From positions 44,649,336-44,713,335 of the forward strand of contig CM077006.1 in assembly GCA_039090855.1 (NCBI GenBank): DNA of 64,000 bases, read 5' to 3'. Numbering within the stretch: the first letter of the stretch is position 1; each line of letters starts with the position of its first letter. This document shows positions 12,222 through 23,110 of this stretch, piece after piece. The stretch comes from Macrothele yani (taxonomy: Eukaryota > Arthropoda > Arachnida > Araneae > Macrothelidae). A program made the position numbers and the translations under genes. The notes under the pieces were generated by a model. It saw nothing but the letters and a program-made list of their open reading frames with translations, made no database searches and had not been told where the DNA came from.

Positions 12222-12729
12222 TAATGTGGGATAAGGGCGATGGAATGGATCCCAATCCTATGTCCTGACCTTTGACCCCATTTCGTCCATTTTTAATAGG
12301 GTTCGTCCCCAGTGGTGCCCTACCACATACTAAGATTTCAGCGAAATCAAACAATTTTTACGCACGTTATGACGCATAAGGGCAATGGATTGCATCCCGC
12401 TCTTATGTCCTGACCTTTGACCCCATTCCACCCATTTTAAATAGGGTTCGTTTCCAGCCGGTCTCCTACCACATAGTAAAATTTCATTGAAATCGAACCA
12501 TATTTACGCAAGTTATACCGCATAAGAGCATGGAATGTATCCCGCTCCTACGTCGTGACCTGTGACCCCATTTGTCCCATTTCCAATACGGTTCGTTCCC
12601 AGTTGGTCCCCTACCATATACTAAAATTTCATCAAAATCGAACCATTTTTACGCCAGTCATCGTGCGAGCAAAAAAGCTGGAGCATATACACGCTTCTTC
12701 AACCTACGGTTGGAAAGCGTAAAAAACAA
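12222..12729 (-). repeat. R145 array, copy B (head half, minus strand)
   Basis: About three reversed units, then the reversed head (CTTCTTCAACCTACGG, then TTGGAAAGCGTAAAAAAC). Lies head-to-head with copy C about 55 bp away. Confidence 0.8.
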
Positions 12730-12783
12730 CAACAACAACAAAAAAATACTCTCTGCTCTTTTTCAGTGAGTTGCCACTTTTTT

Positions 12784-13520
12784 ACGCTTTCCAACCGTAG
12801 GTAGAAGAAGCGTATATGCTCCAGCTTTGTCCGTCCGTCCGTCTGTCTGTCCGTATCGATAACTCGCGTAAAAATTGGTCGATTTCGATGAAATTTTAGT
12901 ATGTGGTAGGAGACCACTGGGAACGAACCCTATTGAAGATGGGCGAAATGAGGTCAAACGTCAGGACATAGGAGCGGGATCAATTTGATTGCCCTTATGC
13001 GTCATAACTTGCGTAAAAGTGGTTCGAATTCGATGAAATTTTAATATGTGTTAGGGGGACCAACTGGGGACGAACCTTATTGAAAATGGTCGAAATGGGC
13101 TCAAAGATCATAGGAGGGGGATCCATTCCATTGCCCTTATGCGTCATAACTTACGGAAAAATGGTTCGATTTCGATGAAATTTTAGTATGTGGTAGGAAA
13201 CGACTGAGGACGAACCCTATTGAAAATGGGCGAAATGGGGCCAAAGGTCAGAACATAATAGTGGGATCCATTCCATTGCCCTTATGCGTCATAACTTCAC
13301 TAAAAATGCTTCGATTGAGACAAAACTTTATCATGTTGTTCCGGAAGTGTACTTTACCGGTTCTGTTGAATACCCGCTCCAGGACGGTGAAAAAAATTCA
13401 GGACTACAGGAGCGAGATTTATTAAAGATCCATTATAATCATAACTTGAGTAATGATCTCTGGTGTGTTGGAAAGCGTATAATAATCAATGCATTGCATG
13501 ATTTTACTAACTTGTTGTGA
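12784..13520 (+). repeat. R145 array, copy C
   Basis: Complete from head (TTTTTTACGCTTTCCAACC) to tail (ATTTTACTAACTTGTT), with about four units. Positions about 13370-13392 carry CCCGCTCCAGGACGGTGAAA in place of the normal unit sequence; the same 20-mer occurs in the SINE-like copy near 13870. Confidence 0.85.
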
Positions 13521-13540
13521 GACAACATCGTGGCAGTTCT

Positions 13541-13957
13541 ATTATTGGCATATTTTCACTGTATTCCATGTAATTACTTCCTTCAGAAAACTTGAAAATT
13601 TTCATCGTCCTGGAGCGGGAATCGAACTCGCACCTCCCGATTTTCGGTCGAGCATGCTAGTCATTACACTACCCAGGACAGGGGAATTCCAAGCAGCTGA
13701 ACGTAAATATCTGAGAACCTTCAGATTTGGGCTAATCGAAACCATTCCTGCCCCATCGTAGCCTCTCACGACCTTTTCTCACATCCAGGGTCGGATGTAG
13801 GTCACAAATTCCAGTGATGAAAGTACGTCATATACTCAACCGGAAATCGAGAGGTGCTATTACGATTCCCGCTCCAGGACGGTGAAAATTTTTTTTAAGT
13901 TTTCTGAAGGAAGTGGTTACATGGAATACAATGAAAATATGCGAATAATAGCATTAC
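13541..13957. repeat. inverted pair of a tRNA-like SINE (SINE4)
   Basis: Minus-strand copy (about 13541-13690): its tRNA-like head has a 7-bp acceptor pair GTCCTGG/CCAGGAC and a B-box-like GAGTTCGATTCCC. Plus-strand copy (about 13785-13957) has the same ACGATTCCCGCTCCAGGAC end followed by GTGAAAATTTT and AGTTTTCTGAAGGAAGT. The two point away from one another. The T stem is mismatched, so neither is a functional tRNA. Confidence 0.6.
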
Positions 13958-14284
13958 AATGCGTACCATGTATTTATGAAGAATTATTTCTTTGGGGAAA
14001 TTCGTTTCCCAATGGTATATGACGAACATCGTGGCCACTTAGCACTCATTCTGTATCCGACTGAGTAACTGCGTCATCAGACACTTTGCCATTTCATTAT
14101 GCTTACCGTTTGTAATATCTTGCCTGTTCATATATCTATATTCACTGTAATACATTTAAGGTTAAAAAAACAAAAGGAAAACAAAACCGTTTAGCATACT
14201 GCGCGTTGTGCACCGTAAAATCTTTTCTAAAATTCGCGAGCCATTTTTCGTGATTCCTTTCGCAAATTAAAGAAGCATATTCTT

Positions 14285-14670
14285 GCTACAACTTTTTCCG
14301 TTAAATGACGGAAAAGAAACCTTAATTTTACGGATTTTTCGTACCTCAGTGAAATTCTGAATTTTCAGAAACCTTTCAGCAATTCCTTTCATATATTAAC
14401 GGTAAACTGCCGTTTTTCCGTTAAATGACGGAAAAGGAACCTGAATTTCACCGATTTTTCGTACCCCAGTGAATTCTGAATTTTCAGAAACCTTTCAAGC
14501 AATTCCTTTCATATATTAACGGTAAACTGTCGTTTTCCCGTTAGATAACGGGGGGGGGAAACCTGCATTTTACGGATTTTTCGTACCCCTGTAAAATCCT
14601 GAATTTTTAGAAACCTTTCGGGAATTTCTTTCATATACGTATTAACGGTAAACTGCCGTTTTTAAGAGGT
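14285..14670. repeat. ~120-bp tandem repeat, interrupted by the TRIM
   Basis: Units start near 14290, 14412, 14532 and 14658 with TTTTCCGTTAAATGACGGAA (itself a small palindrome) and share TTCAGAAACCTTTCAGCAAT and CATATATTAACGGTAAACTG. The fourth unit stops at 14670, and part of a unit reappears at 15330-15420 beyond the TRIM. Confidence 0.8.
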
Positions 14671-15329
14671 TGTGACGTGCCTGCACCGCAGGACGCACAT
14701 GAGATGAAGGCAGATAGCAGTGAGAGCACATGTCCGTGTAGCTCAGTTGGGAGAACGACTTACTCCGGAGTGAGGGGACCCGAACTCGAAGCCCGGTGCG
14801 AACAAAAATGACGGAGAAATTTGCTTCGTCATATTGGCGCCCGAACTTCAAGGATGACCTGGCCGTTACGTTTCTCGCAATGGTATGATGTTCTTTCCAC
14901 ACCTAAATGGTATGATGTTCTTTCCACACCTAAATGGTATGATGTTCTTTCCACCCCTAAATATTCTTTCCACACCGCGAGATAGGAAAAATGAGAATTC
15001 CTTCTTCAGCGCTTCGAAAAATAAAAGTGTGTGATGTTACATTCCACACACCAGATTGGCTGGGATTTCTCAAATGCACGTTTTTCATGGGATGACTGCC
15101 TACAGCGACACATGGTCCTGGCTAACCCGTGGGCCATGCCCCCGGCCCTCTTTCGGGGGGGGGAAGCTGTGGCGTGCCTGCACCGCAGGACGCACATGAG
15201 ATAAAGGCAGATAGCAGCGAGCGCATACGTCTGCGTATCGCATTTGGGAGAGCGAAGTACTCCGGATTGAGGGGACCGGGTTCGATGCTAGGCATGGACA
15301 AAAATGACGGAGAAATTTACTTCGTCATA
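14671..15329 (+). mobile_element. TRIM-like LTR element with tRNA-like terminal repeats, full copy 1
   Basis: 5' terminal repeat 14671-14833 and 3' terminal repeat 15168-15329 both run TGTGRCG...CGTCATA. The element is flanked by AGGT on each side (14667-14670, 15330-15333), a perfect 4-bp duplication showing that the whole unit inserted once. One base after the 5' repeat is TGGCGCCCGAAC (14835-14846), equal to the start of a tRNA-Lys-type primer-binding site. Just before the 3' repeat is a G9-AAGC purine-rich run. Each repeat holds a tRNA-like region with A and B boxes. A 27-bp phrase is triplicated at 14879-14959. The two repeats differ at many sites, so this copy is old. There is no ORF; it must have been mobilised in trans. 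Confidence 0.8.
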
Positions 15330-15784
15330 AGGTGTTAATGAAAAGTTCTTAATTTTCAGAAACCTTTCAGCAATTCCTTTCGTATATTAACGGGAAAATT
15401 CTGTTCTCACTTTTCCGCATCCATATGACAGAACATTTCTGGTAATAGGAGTGATACGCGAAAATATTTGAGGTTTGATTAACCATTAAATTGATTGCAT
15501 GATGTCTGTGAATCAGACTGTAGATCTAGACAAAAGCTATTATACTTATCAAGAGTAAATAGACAAAAGCTAATATACTTATCAAGAGTAAATTTTATAT
15601 TTATGATATTCAAATGACGAAAAATAGGTACTATCTATAGGTATTCATATGCCATCAAATTTTCGGTAATACACTGTTAAAAATTCTGTGTTAGGTTGAG
15701 CTTTTTAAAAAGCGCTGCTATACCGGCTGCACCAGTTTCTGATAAAAGATAGGAGAAAAAGAACTCAACGCAGGGAAACCTAAG

Positions 15785-15827
<43 letters not shown>

Positions 15828-15947
15828 AAATATCGCAAAAAAACTACACAGAAAAAAAAACGAACCACCTGCCCTAAAACGGGCCGTTTTTTTTTTCTTC
15901 TGCTTTTTGACAGACTGATACACCCAGCTATTTTTCGTAGGGTTTAC
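15330..15947. other. remainder of tandem repeat, then GA microsatellite
   Basis: 15330-15420 continues the ~120-bp repeat. About 15530-15590 holds a ~38-bp phrase (GACAAAAGCTAWTATACTT) twice. 15786-15824 is a perfect (GA)n run, and any ORF over it is a by-product. Nothing else recognised. Confidence 0.6.
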
Positions 15948-16291
15948 AGCCACAGGGAAGGTTTAGATGCAACCGCATACGTCCCATGACACATTTTGCT
16001 GCATATCAGAAACGAAGTTGCATTAGATTGAACCTTAGTCTCAGATACCTGAGGAAGTTGTCAGGTCAGAGGAGTAGGAGTGCCGGATTGAAGTTGTGAG
16101 TCGAAATAGTTGGGAGCGCAACACCGTAACGTCACAGCTGGTGCTTCCAGGGAAGGAGAGAACGGAAGGAACAGGCAGCCTTATTTGTAACGGGGAATCC
16201 ATTACCCCGGACCGGGGGCTTGGCGTGCCCATCCGGCGCACGGCGAGTGTTCAGCAGCTCAGAGCAACACAACCGACTGGGGTCGATTCTT
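15948..16291 (-). mobile_element. SINE3-type tRNA-derived repeat
   Basis: Shares CACAGGGAAGGTTTAGA, TATCAGAAACGAAGTT, CATTAGATTGA and CGTGCCCATCCG in the same order with 60235-60625. The tRNA-like head lies at the right end on the minus strand and is degenerate here. The right end abuts the recent duplicate at 16292. Confidence 0.6.
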
Positions 16292-16659
16292 CGACAACCT
16301 TGTCGGAAGACGGTTGCTCCAATCACTATGCTACTCACTACATATTTCTTTATCTACAAATGATTGAAATGATTACAAATTCCACCGGGATCACCACCAG
16401 CCCTAACTCAACAATCCGCTTGTAAAGCTTACACGCACAGAGAAGGTTCAGGCTCTACTATCTACGTCTAGACAGGCTTTTGAGCGTGTACGAGAAACGA
16501 AGGGATATTAAATGGAACCTAGAGGCTCATCATAGGAAAGTCGGTAGACAGGGAGAAGTCAGTAGATATAGCCACTAAAGTGTGTCGCTGATGCCACTGA
16601 CGTCACAAACGTCAAAGTATACACTAGTAGTAGGGGCAGAGAAAGGGTGTAGGAGGAAC
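16292..16659. repeat. 368-bp sequence nearly identical to 6445-6812
   Basis: See the block at 6445. The shared part begins at GACAACCTTGTCGGAAGACG in both places and ends near GGAGGAAC. Outside these limits the two loci are unrelated. Confidence 0.8.
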
Positions 16660-17132
16660 AGATGCCTTTATCTTTTAACTCGGGGGGGGGGGCAGTACTG
16701 GAGGTCCGACGGCTAAACGCGCCCATCCGACACACGGCGGAAATTTAGTGGTTCGAACGCCTCTAACTTACTTGGGATCGATCCGAAGAGCTCCCGTCAG
16801 CAGGCAGAAACGCTGACCACTAGGCTCTAACTGAACGATCATACATGTAGGACTTCCGTCCACAGCGGAAGGTTTAGACTCCAAGCCAGCAACGCCTGTA
16901 CAGGCTTTTGACCAGGAGATGGAAGCCGAAGTATGTAGGTGGAGTCTTAGTACTCAGAGTAGAATGCTAGGTAGACAGAGGGAGAACAGTGGATATAACC
17001 ATTAGGATGCTTCGCAAAAGCGACTGACGTCACGCAACGTCAAAGTACATCCCAGTGGGCTCGGGGGAGAGGTGGGAAGAGAGAGAGGGTAAAGGAACCG
17101 ACGCCCTTAATTTATAACCGGCGGAAGGGTAT
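16660..17132 (-). mobile_element. SINE3-type repeats, two degenerate copies
   Basis: CGCCCATCCGACACACGGCGG followed by GGATCGATCC and GACCACTAGGC (about 16715-16830) is the reversed head of SINE3. 16860-17124 repeats the body (ACAGCGGAAGGTTTAGACTC, GACTGACGTCACGCAACGTC). Confidence 0.55.
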
Positions 17133-18031
17133 CAGAGTTGGTAACAGGTCAAACATTTCGGACCTGACCCGGTACTGTAATACACCCGGACCCGACCCGA
17201 CATGACCCGGATCTGTAACTGACCCCTGTATATATAGGGCGTTGAAAAAGTCTAGTAGTGGGTATCTTAGGTTATATGGAAATCAAACGAATGTATTATG
17301 GGAACGTATAATTTACTCACTTACTTGCAGGATCTAGAATTGAAACTGTCGTCCTTCATTTACAAGATATAACCTAACTATTTTACACATGTTTTTCAAC
17401 ACATCTGCAAGAGTCAGAAGCCCCTCCGCAGTAATGTTAAGGCTATTCCACCTAATTTTGATGGTGCTACAGTCAAAATGTTTGAATTAAGTAAGTCGTT
17501 GTATGTTTAAGTTCAGTTTCTGCTGTTTTCTTGATAACATATCAAGCTTCAGAATGTGTTTCACAGCAACACCAATTTTCACAATCTCATGATAATTTAA
17601 AAGTTTCCAAAACGTGGATGTTGTTTTCATCATTACCCCTCAGAAAGAAGGGACACTTTCCCTTCTGATGACACTCTTCCTTCATATTGCATGACAAATT
17701 ATTTTTCAGTGCTCGGGCACCAGTTGTGACGTGCCTGCCCCGCAGGACGCACACGACATAAAGGCAGATAGCAGCAAGAACGAACGTCAGCGTAGCTCAG
17801 TTGGTAGAGCGACTTGTTCCGGAATAAGTGGACTCGGGTTCGATCCCCGGCGTGGACCAAAAATGACGGACAAATTTACTTCGTTATACAGTATCAAGCA
17901 CGAAATTACATAGTGCGCAGATTTGTTTAAAAAAGATTCAAAAATAAAACAGAAATAAAACCGAATCAAACTCACCCGTTTAACAGCTAGGAATTGTCGA
18001 CCCGTTGACCCGTGACCAGTTTTCATCTCTG
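17133..18031. mobile_element. hAT-like non-autonomous element
   Basis: Left end CAGAGTTGGTAACAGGTCA, right end TGACCAGTTTTCATCTCTG: inverted repeats of the same type as 41170-42666. Both flanks are SINE3-like (GCGGAAGGGTAT left, GCGGCTAGTATCC right), so it probably landed in a SINE3, although an exact 8-bp duplication is not seen. Subterminal GACCCGACC-type phrases occur at both ends. No transposase recognised. A solo terminal repeat of the TRIM is nested inside. Confidence 0.6.
17725..17888 (+). mobile_element. solo terminal repeat of the tRNA-like TRIM
   Basis: Runs from TGTGACG to CGTTATA, 164 bp, with the perfect 4-bp duplication CAGT on both sides (17721-17724, 17889-17892). Contains an A box (TAGCTCAGTTGG), B box (GGTTCGATCCC), a 7-bp acceptor pair with one mismatch, and an 18-nt anticodon arm with an 8-base loop. 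Alone it would be scored as a tRNA-SINE or tRNA pseudogene. Confidence 0.8.
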
Positions 18032-18035
18032 GCGG

Positions 18036-18180
18036 CTAGTATCCAGGATCCATCGGCTTAACGTGCTCATCCGAGGCTCGGCGGATATTCAGATGAAGTT
18101 CAGCATTTGTCACCACCCAGGATCGAACCCAAGTCCTTTCCTTTGCTAGTCTACTGACCACTAGGCCTTCCGCCGTTCGA
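18036..18180 (-). mobile_element. SINE3 fragment with tRNA-like head
   Basis: On the minus strand: GGCCTAGTGGTCAGTAGAC (A-box region), then GGGTTCGATCCTGGG (B box), then the shared body ending near CACGTTAAGCCGATGG. Confidence 0.65.
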
Positions 18181-18424
18181 AATTTACAAAAACCTTCCTC
18201 CTCCTGCTCGAGTTTCGAACCTAATTGATGTCCTAGTCTTCCAAATTTTGGATTTAGAAAGATTTTGAATCTGCCCTGCACACAAACTACCCCCTTTTTC
18301 TCCCCCAACTGGGAGAATAAGTAAGTCCCAATTAGAAGGCGAATTTCTGGGTTTAATTGGGATGGGAGGGGATGTTTCTGGTACAGTTTCTAGAATATGA
18401 ACACAAGAACTTTAAAGCAAAATA

Positions 18425-19799
18425 TACAGTCATTTGCAAAAGTTTAACAAATTAGTAAAATATACAGTCATTTGCACCTGTTGCTATCAGGCAATCTCTG
18501 CCGACTGCGTCAGCTACTGTCTGTATTACTCAACTTCCTGTCGGTGTTGCATCATCCTACAGCAGCAGCTGTTGATAGAGTTGGGGAAGCGTGTGAGCAT
18601 CGGTTTGCTTCTCGTTTTCATGCTAAGGGGTTTTGTATGTATTTTCTATGTAGCGAAAAATGAACAATAAAGCGTCATTAAGTGCTACTCAGAAGGCACA
18701 AATAGTGACTTTGCGTGACATAAACAGAAAGATGAATGCGAACAAGACTACTATTCATAATACAATCATGAAATATCGAGATACAGGTGAATTTGGTGAC
18801 TGAAAGAGGAGTGGAAGTCCAAGGAAAACAACCTCACGTGATGACCGTACCATAAGGCGAATGCGTTCCCCAAGGAGTTCGTGCAAGAAAATCAAGGCTT
18901 CTCTAAATTCGAAAGAGTCTGATATTAGTATCAGCATTGTTTCCTGACGTCTTAGCAAAGATTTTGGATTAAAGTCTTACAAACCTGCACATAAACCTGG
19001 ACTAACCTCTGTCATAAAAAAGAAGAGACTCCACTTTGCGAAGCGTCATCAATCGTGGACTGCTGAAAATTGGAGCCAAGTTCCCTTTTCCGATGAATCA
19101 ACTGTGCGTCAATTTGAATCACGTGAAGGAAGCACATGTTCGACGACCATAAGGCAAAAAGTTTGATGAAAAATACATTGTTAGCACGGTGAGACATCCG
19201 CCTAGTCAGATGATATGGGGTGCTATGTCAGCATCCGGTACTGCTTCATTATCCTTTTTGCCGACAGGTACTACCATGACTTTCCCTTTTTATGTGGAAA
19301 TGCTACATGAGAAGCTGTTAACTCATATGCAAGTGCACAGATGCACAATCTTTATGCATGATGGTGCTCCATGACAGAGATCAAAGAGAGTAAAGGACTA
19401 CCTCCAGAGGGAAAACAACTGTGCTTGACTGGTCCGGAAATAGTCCCAACCTTAACCCCATCGAAAATTTGTGGACCATTTTAAAAGACAAGGTAGCAGA
19501 AAAACAGCCATTAAATTCCCAAGCTTTGATTAACGCGATAAAGTACGTGTGGTACAAAGACATTTCAAGTGACTACTGCAAATCCCTCATTGAGAGTAGG
19601 CTACATCGTATTCTGTCCGTTATAAAGAAAAATGGTGGCCACACAAAGTACCGATTTCGGTCTTTTTGTGTAATGAATATAAGTATTCATCTGTGGTGTC
19701 ATTTTTTCAAATATATCTGACTAGTAATTACTTGTTTCTTTGAAAATCTTAATTTTCAATAAATTGACAGATGATTTTATACTATTTCAAATGACTGTA
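18425..19799 (+). mobile_element. Tc1-like element (family I), copy 1, transposase decayed
   Basis: Ends: TACAGTCATTTGCA left, present twice (18425 and 18463), and TTTCAAATGACTGTA right, with TA at the edges. The transposase starts at ATG 18660 (MNNKASLSATQKAQIVTLRD), with an HTH and a GSPRKTT linker. An in-frame stop follows EFGD and another follows SISIVS. The first catalytic motif FSDES is intact near 19088. Later pieces carry MHDGAP with the second Asp and SPNLNPIENLW with the Glu, in different frames. All three catalytic acids survive but the frame does not. Confidence 0.85.
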
Positions 19800-21120
19800 G
19801 TACTACAAAAGTAGATTAATCAACAGTTTCGAAGTCGAAGTTTAAGAATTGTATTCTCAAGAATTTATTAAATCATATTTCAAATTTGCATCGAATTAGT
19901 CATCACTCTCGCATTCAAGAACGTAATCCAAGATGTATAGCAAGGTGTGGTTGGCCTCAAGCGTGATTCACAATTACAACAGTAAGTTGAAACAACTCAA
20001 GTGGAACGACAACTGATTGTCAACCGCTTGCAGTTATGCGGGATATGTGAAAGGAACAATCATTAATACAGTTTCGTTCTGTGCAGAGACAAACACCAAG
20101 AAAGAGATTACAATCCTCGACAAGGATAAAAATTCTTCTCCACATGTCTGCCCTAATGTCAGCAGGATACTGCGATTCATGGGCATTTTGAGTTCAACGG
20201 GCTCAAGTCAGGTCGCGAGCAAAGCATGATACGTTCCGGCGGACAAAGCGGAAGTGAGTTTTGCTTTTAAAACAGTTGTGTTATCCCTGTTTAATTGGAA
20301 GTGCCATGAATGCAAAGCCTTTGTTTGCGAGACCTGCAAACACAGTTCGCAAACTTACTTCTTGAGATTATTAAAAAGAAGAGCACTGTATCAGAATCTC
20401 GAAGACTTCTGGGAGTCACTGGTACAGATATTTTCGACCTCAGCACAGTTTTGTGTGAAATATCTAACCTCGTTAGAAGCATTTTTTAAGACAAGGTTTC
20501 AATCGCATAGTAAAAAACGAATGTCCGAATTCATCTGTTATCGAGCATGCCATAATCAGTCTACTACAAAATAAAGATGAGTCGGAAATCATGTCACTTT
20601 TACTTTGTTACCGTTACTGAAAAATCACTGTCACCGTTACGACCAGTGACAAAAAGTAACAGTTCCAAAATCGCTGATAAGATCTCCGATAGCCGTGCCC
20701 GAGCAATGATTGGGGTCAAAAATCACCGTTATGTTATATATTCAGTTACCATGCAACCAGATCTAAACAATTTGTTTGCTTTTCTGTTGAAACATTATAG
20801 AGGTTGCCAGTGGTGTGAGATTTTTTTCAGTCTCCCTTTTTCCCACGCTTAAGAAAGTTTTTGTTTTTACTTTGGCTGTGAGTTCGCTTGTAAACAAAGA
20901 ACAAAAAACGAGTCTGTTTCAGTGTCGCACAGTATTTTAAAATGTTGTGCAACCACTGAACGTTGTTGTGGAACCACTGAACGTGTCTAGTCGTTCATTT
21001 TGCCAATCGTGATTTTGAAAGATATCATTCATGAAAGATGTAGTTCATTAAAGGAGATTTATTTACCTCAAAGAAAAAAACGAGACCTCGTTCTCTCTGG
21101 GCATCGGCTCAATCTTCTTG
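19800..21120. other. no gene or element identified
   Basis: Contains a 106-codon ORF at 20254-20574 (+) with a CHEC-KAFVCETC cysteine phrase. It has no recognisable fold, no splice context and no relative elsewhere in the window. The stretch is probably eroded transposon DNA. Confidence 0.4.
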
Positions 21121-21345
21121 CCGTCCTGGTGGCGCAGTGAGCTAAGCGATGGCTTCTGAGCATTCGTCTAAGATGGATCCGGGTTCGAATCCTGGTGAGG
21201 CATGAATTTCGTGTTTGTTTTACGGCGCTGGCTCTCTCCCTTCCCTGGAACCAATGACCCTAAATTAGTGACGGTGACTGCTTGTAGCCCATCGAGTTGG
21301 TCACGGTGGTCGTTAAACCCCCACTGAAAACAAAATCAAACTCCT
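21121..21345 (+). mobile_element. SINE2 tRNA-derived element
   Basis: Head GTCCTGGTGGCGCAGTGAG with B box GGGTTCGAATCCTGG, then GCGCTGGCTCTCTCCCTTCC, GACCCTAAATTAG and TGGTCGTTAAACCC, ending in an A-rich tail. The head resembles a type-II (Leu/Ser-like) tRNA. Confidence 0.8.
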
Positions 21346-21419
21346 TGATCGTCCTTTGCCGAATATTACTCGTCCCAGACAGGAGGAGATTTCATTGATA
21401 GATCCTTAATACATATACT

Positions 21420-22233
21420 GAGATAACTGTTTATTAGGTACACCTACCTGTTACTAATCGGCGCCGCCGTTGGATACGTCAGGGCATGTGGCATGTCATA
21501 CACTGGAAGCCTCGTTGATTGAGTCTGCAAATTGGACGAGACAATGTCTCCCAGCGAATAGCCCGTTACATCTGGTTCAAGAGATGCTCGATTGGGCTTA
21601 AATCCGGGAACTGTTGAGGCCACTGAAGTAAGGAAAACTCACCGGTGCGTTCCTGGGGCTATTTAGTGCCCCGGTACGAGCCTTGTGTCGGGTGTGTTTT
21701 CCTTCTGGACTAACCCATCTGCTTGAGGATAAGCCTTAGCCATTAAGGGATGAATTTTGTCAACGACGATTTTCAGATACGTCGTGGCGTTCAGATATCT
21801 TTCGATGGGAATCATGCGTGCCAGGAAAACATTCCCCAGACCAGCATGCATAAAAACAGTACAGCTACCGGCCTGTACTGTTGAGACCTAACAGGCTAGC
21901 TCCATGGTCTCGTGCTGCTTGCGCCAGGTGTGGATCCTTCCATCAATCAGCCTGATGCAGAAGGAACCTTGATTCGTTCATGCAGGTGAGCATTTTCCAG
22001 TTCTCAACGGTCCAATGACAATGCTCCTTCGCTAACTACAGACACATTTAGTTTCGTGTTCTAAGCTGAGAACATGTATACTCGACGTGGTCATCAGGTG
22101 CTGTAATCCATTCGCGACATGGTCCTCTCGGAGATGGCCTTTGGCACGCCATTGTTAAATTCTGCAGCGATTTGACGGGTTGTGGCTCGTGTGTTCGCTT
22201 TCACGATTTTTGCTTGTCTCTTTTGAACCCTCT
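21420..22233 (-). pseudogene. Tc1-like transposase pseudogene
   Basis: On the minus strand: IVKANTRATTRQIAAEFN (HTH 2), then NESRFLLHQADGRIHTWRKQ (first catalytic region with Asp to Asn), TTYLKIVVDKIHPLMAKAYP, QKENTP in place of QQDNAP, and FPDLSPIEHLL with the Glu kept. Several stops interrupt it. The 3' end has GTACACCTAATAAACAG near the left edge. The N-terminus is cut at 22233, where a CAGGGCCGG end begins. Confidence 0.8.
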
Positions 22234-22453
22234 GCAGGGCCGGATGGAACGTTTGCGGAGCCCTGGGGGAAATTTCTGTGTGGGGCCCCGGATCAGAATT
22301 TCATTGAGGGCCTTACAAAACAAATCTCATATCTTAATATTTAAAGTCGTTACGTGAAAAATGTCCGTAAAGCCCACGCACGAAAAATATGTAATAAAAA
22401 TTATTATCTCAAATTACTGATAGCTTAAGGAAAAGATCATATGGATTGAAAGT
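22234..22453. other. possible hAT-type end of an unplaced element
   Basis: Starts CAGGGCCGGATGG exactly where the Tc1 reading frame is lost and continues with G/C-rich phrases like those of other hAT ends here. The partner end was not found. Confidence 0.3.
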
Positions 22454-22797
22454 AGAGAGAGAGAGAGAGAGAAGAGAGAAGGAGAAAAGTAGAGAGAAAT
22501 AAAGAGAGAGAAAGAGAGAGAGAGAAAGAGGGAGAGAGGAAGAGGGAGAGAAAAAGAGAAAAAAGAGGGTGAGAGGGGTAGAGGGGGGGGGGTTAGAGAA
22601 AGAGGGAGAGAGAGAGAAACAGGTTGGTTGTTTGGTTGATTTTTATGGAGCAAGGACCATGGTTGGCCAAAGAGGGCCAGACACAAGACCATCAAAGAAA
22701 GTTATTTAAAAACGTGGTATAAGAGCTAAAAGCAGGCTGATGTCGTAACAGTGAAAATGAGAATGAAGAAAAGTTTAAAAGCTAGATAAGTTTAAAA

Positions 22798-22828
<31 letters not shown>

Positions 22829-23110
22829 GTTGGTTGGTTAATTTTTATGGATCAAGGGCCATGTTTTTAAAAAGTCAGAGAGAGGAAGAGAGAGAGAGAG
22901 AGAGAAAGAGGAAGGCTGAAAGAGAGAGAGAGAGAGAGGTGATGGTTGATTTTTATGGAGCAAAGGCCATGTTTGGCCAAAGAGCACCAGACACAAGACC
23001 ATCAAAGAAATATATTTGAAAGCGTGGAATAAGATTTAAAAGCAGGCTGATGTCGTAAAAGTGAAAAATGAGAATGAGGAAAAGTTTAAAAGCTAGATAA
23101 GTTTAACCCT
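22454..23110. repeat. GA-rich microsatellites with two copies of a ~175-bp repeat
   Basis: (GA)n and (GGGAGA)n runs at 22454-22616, 22802-22828 and 22873-22940. A repeat (TTGATTTTTATGGAGCAA, TTGGCCAAAGAG, CACAAGACCATCAAAG, AAGCAGGCTGATGTCGTAA) occurs at about 22630-22800 and 22944-23105, with a fragment at about 22833. Its core matches the minisatellite unit at 32205. Confidence 0.8.

Noticed and set aside
15677..15868. 63-codon minus-strand ORF with a Leu/Ser run
   Set aside because: Product of the (GA)n microsatellite.
17770..17860. tRNA gene
   Set aside because: A and B boxes and acceptor pair are good, but the anticodon arm has an 8-base loop, and the sequence is part of a 164-bp repeat present at five loci as the TRIM terminal repeat.
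20254..20574. 106-codon ORF with paired cysteines as a zinc-finger gene
   Set aside because: Only one CxxC...CxxC-like phrase, no second pair in normal spacing, no support from neighbours.
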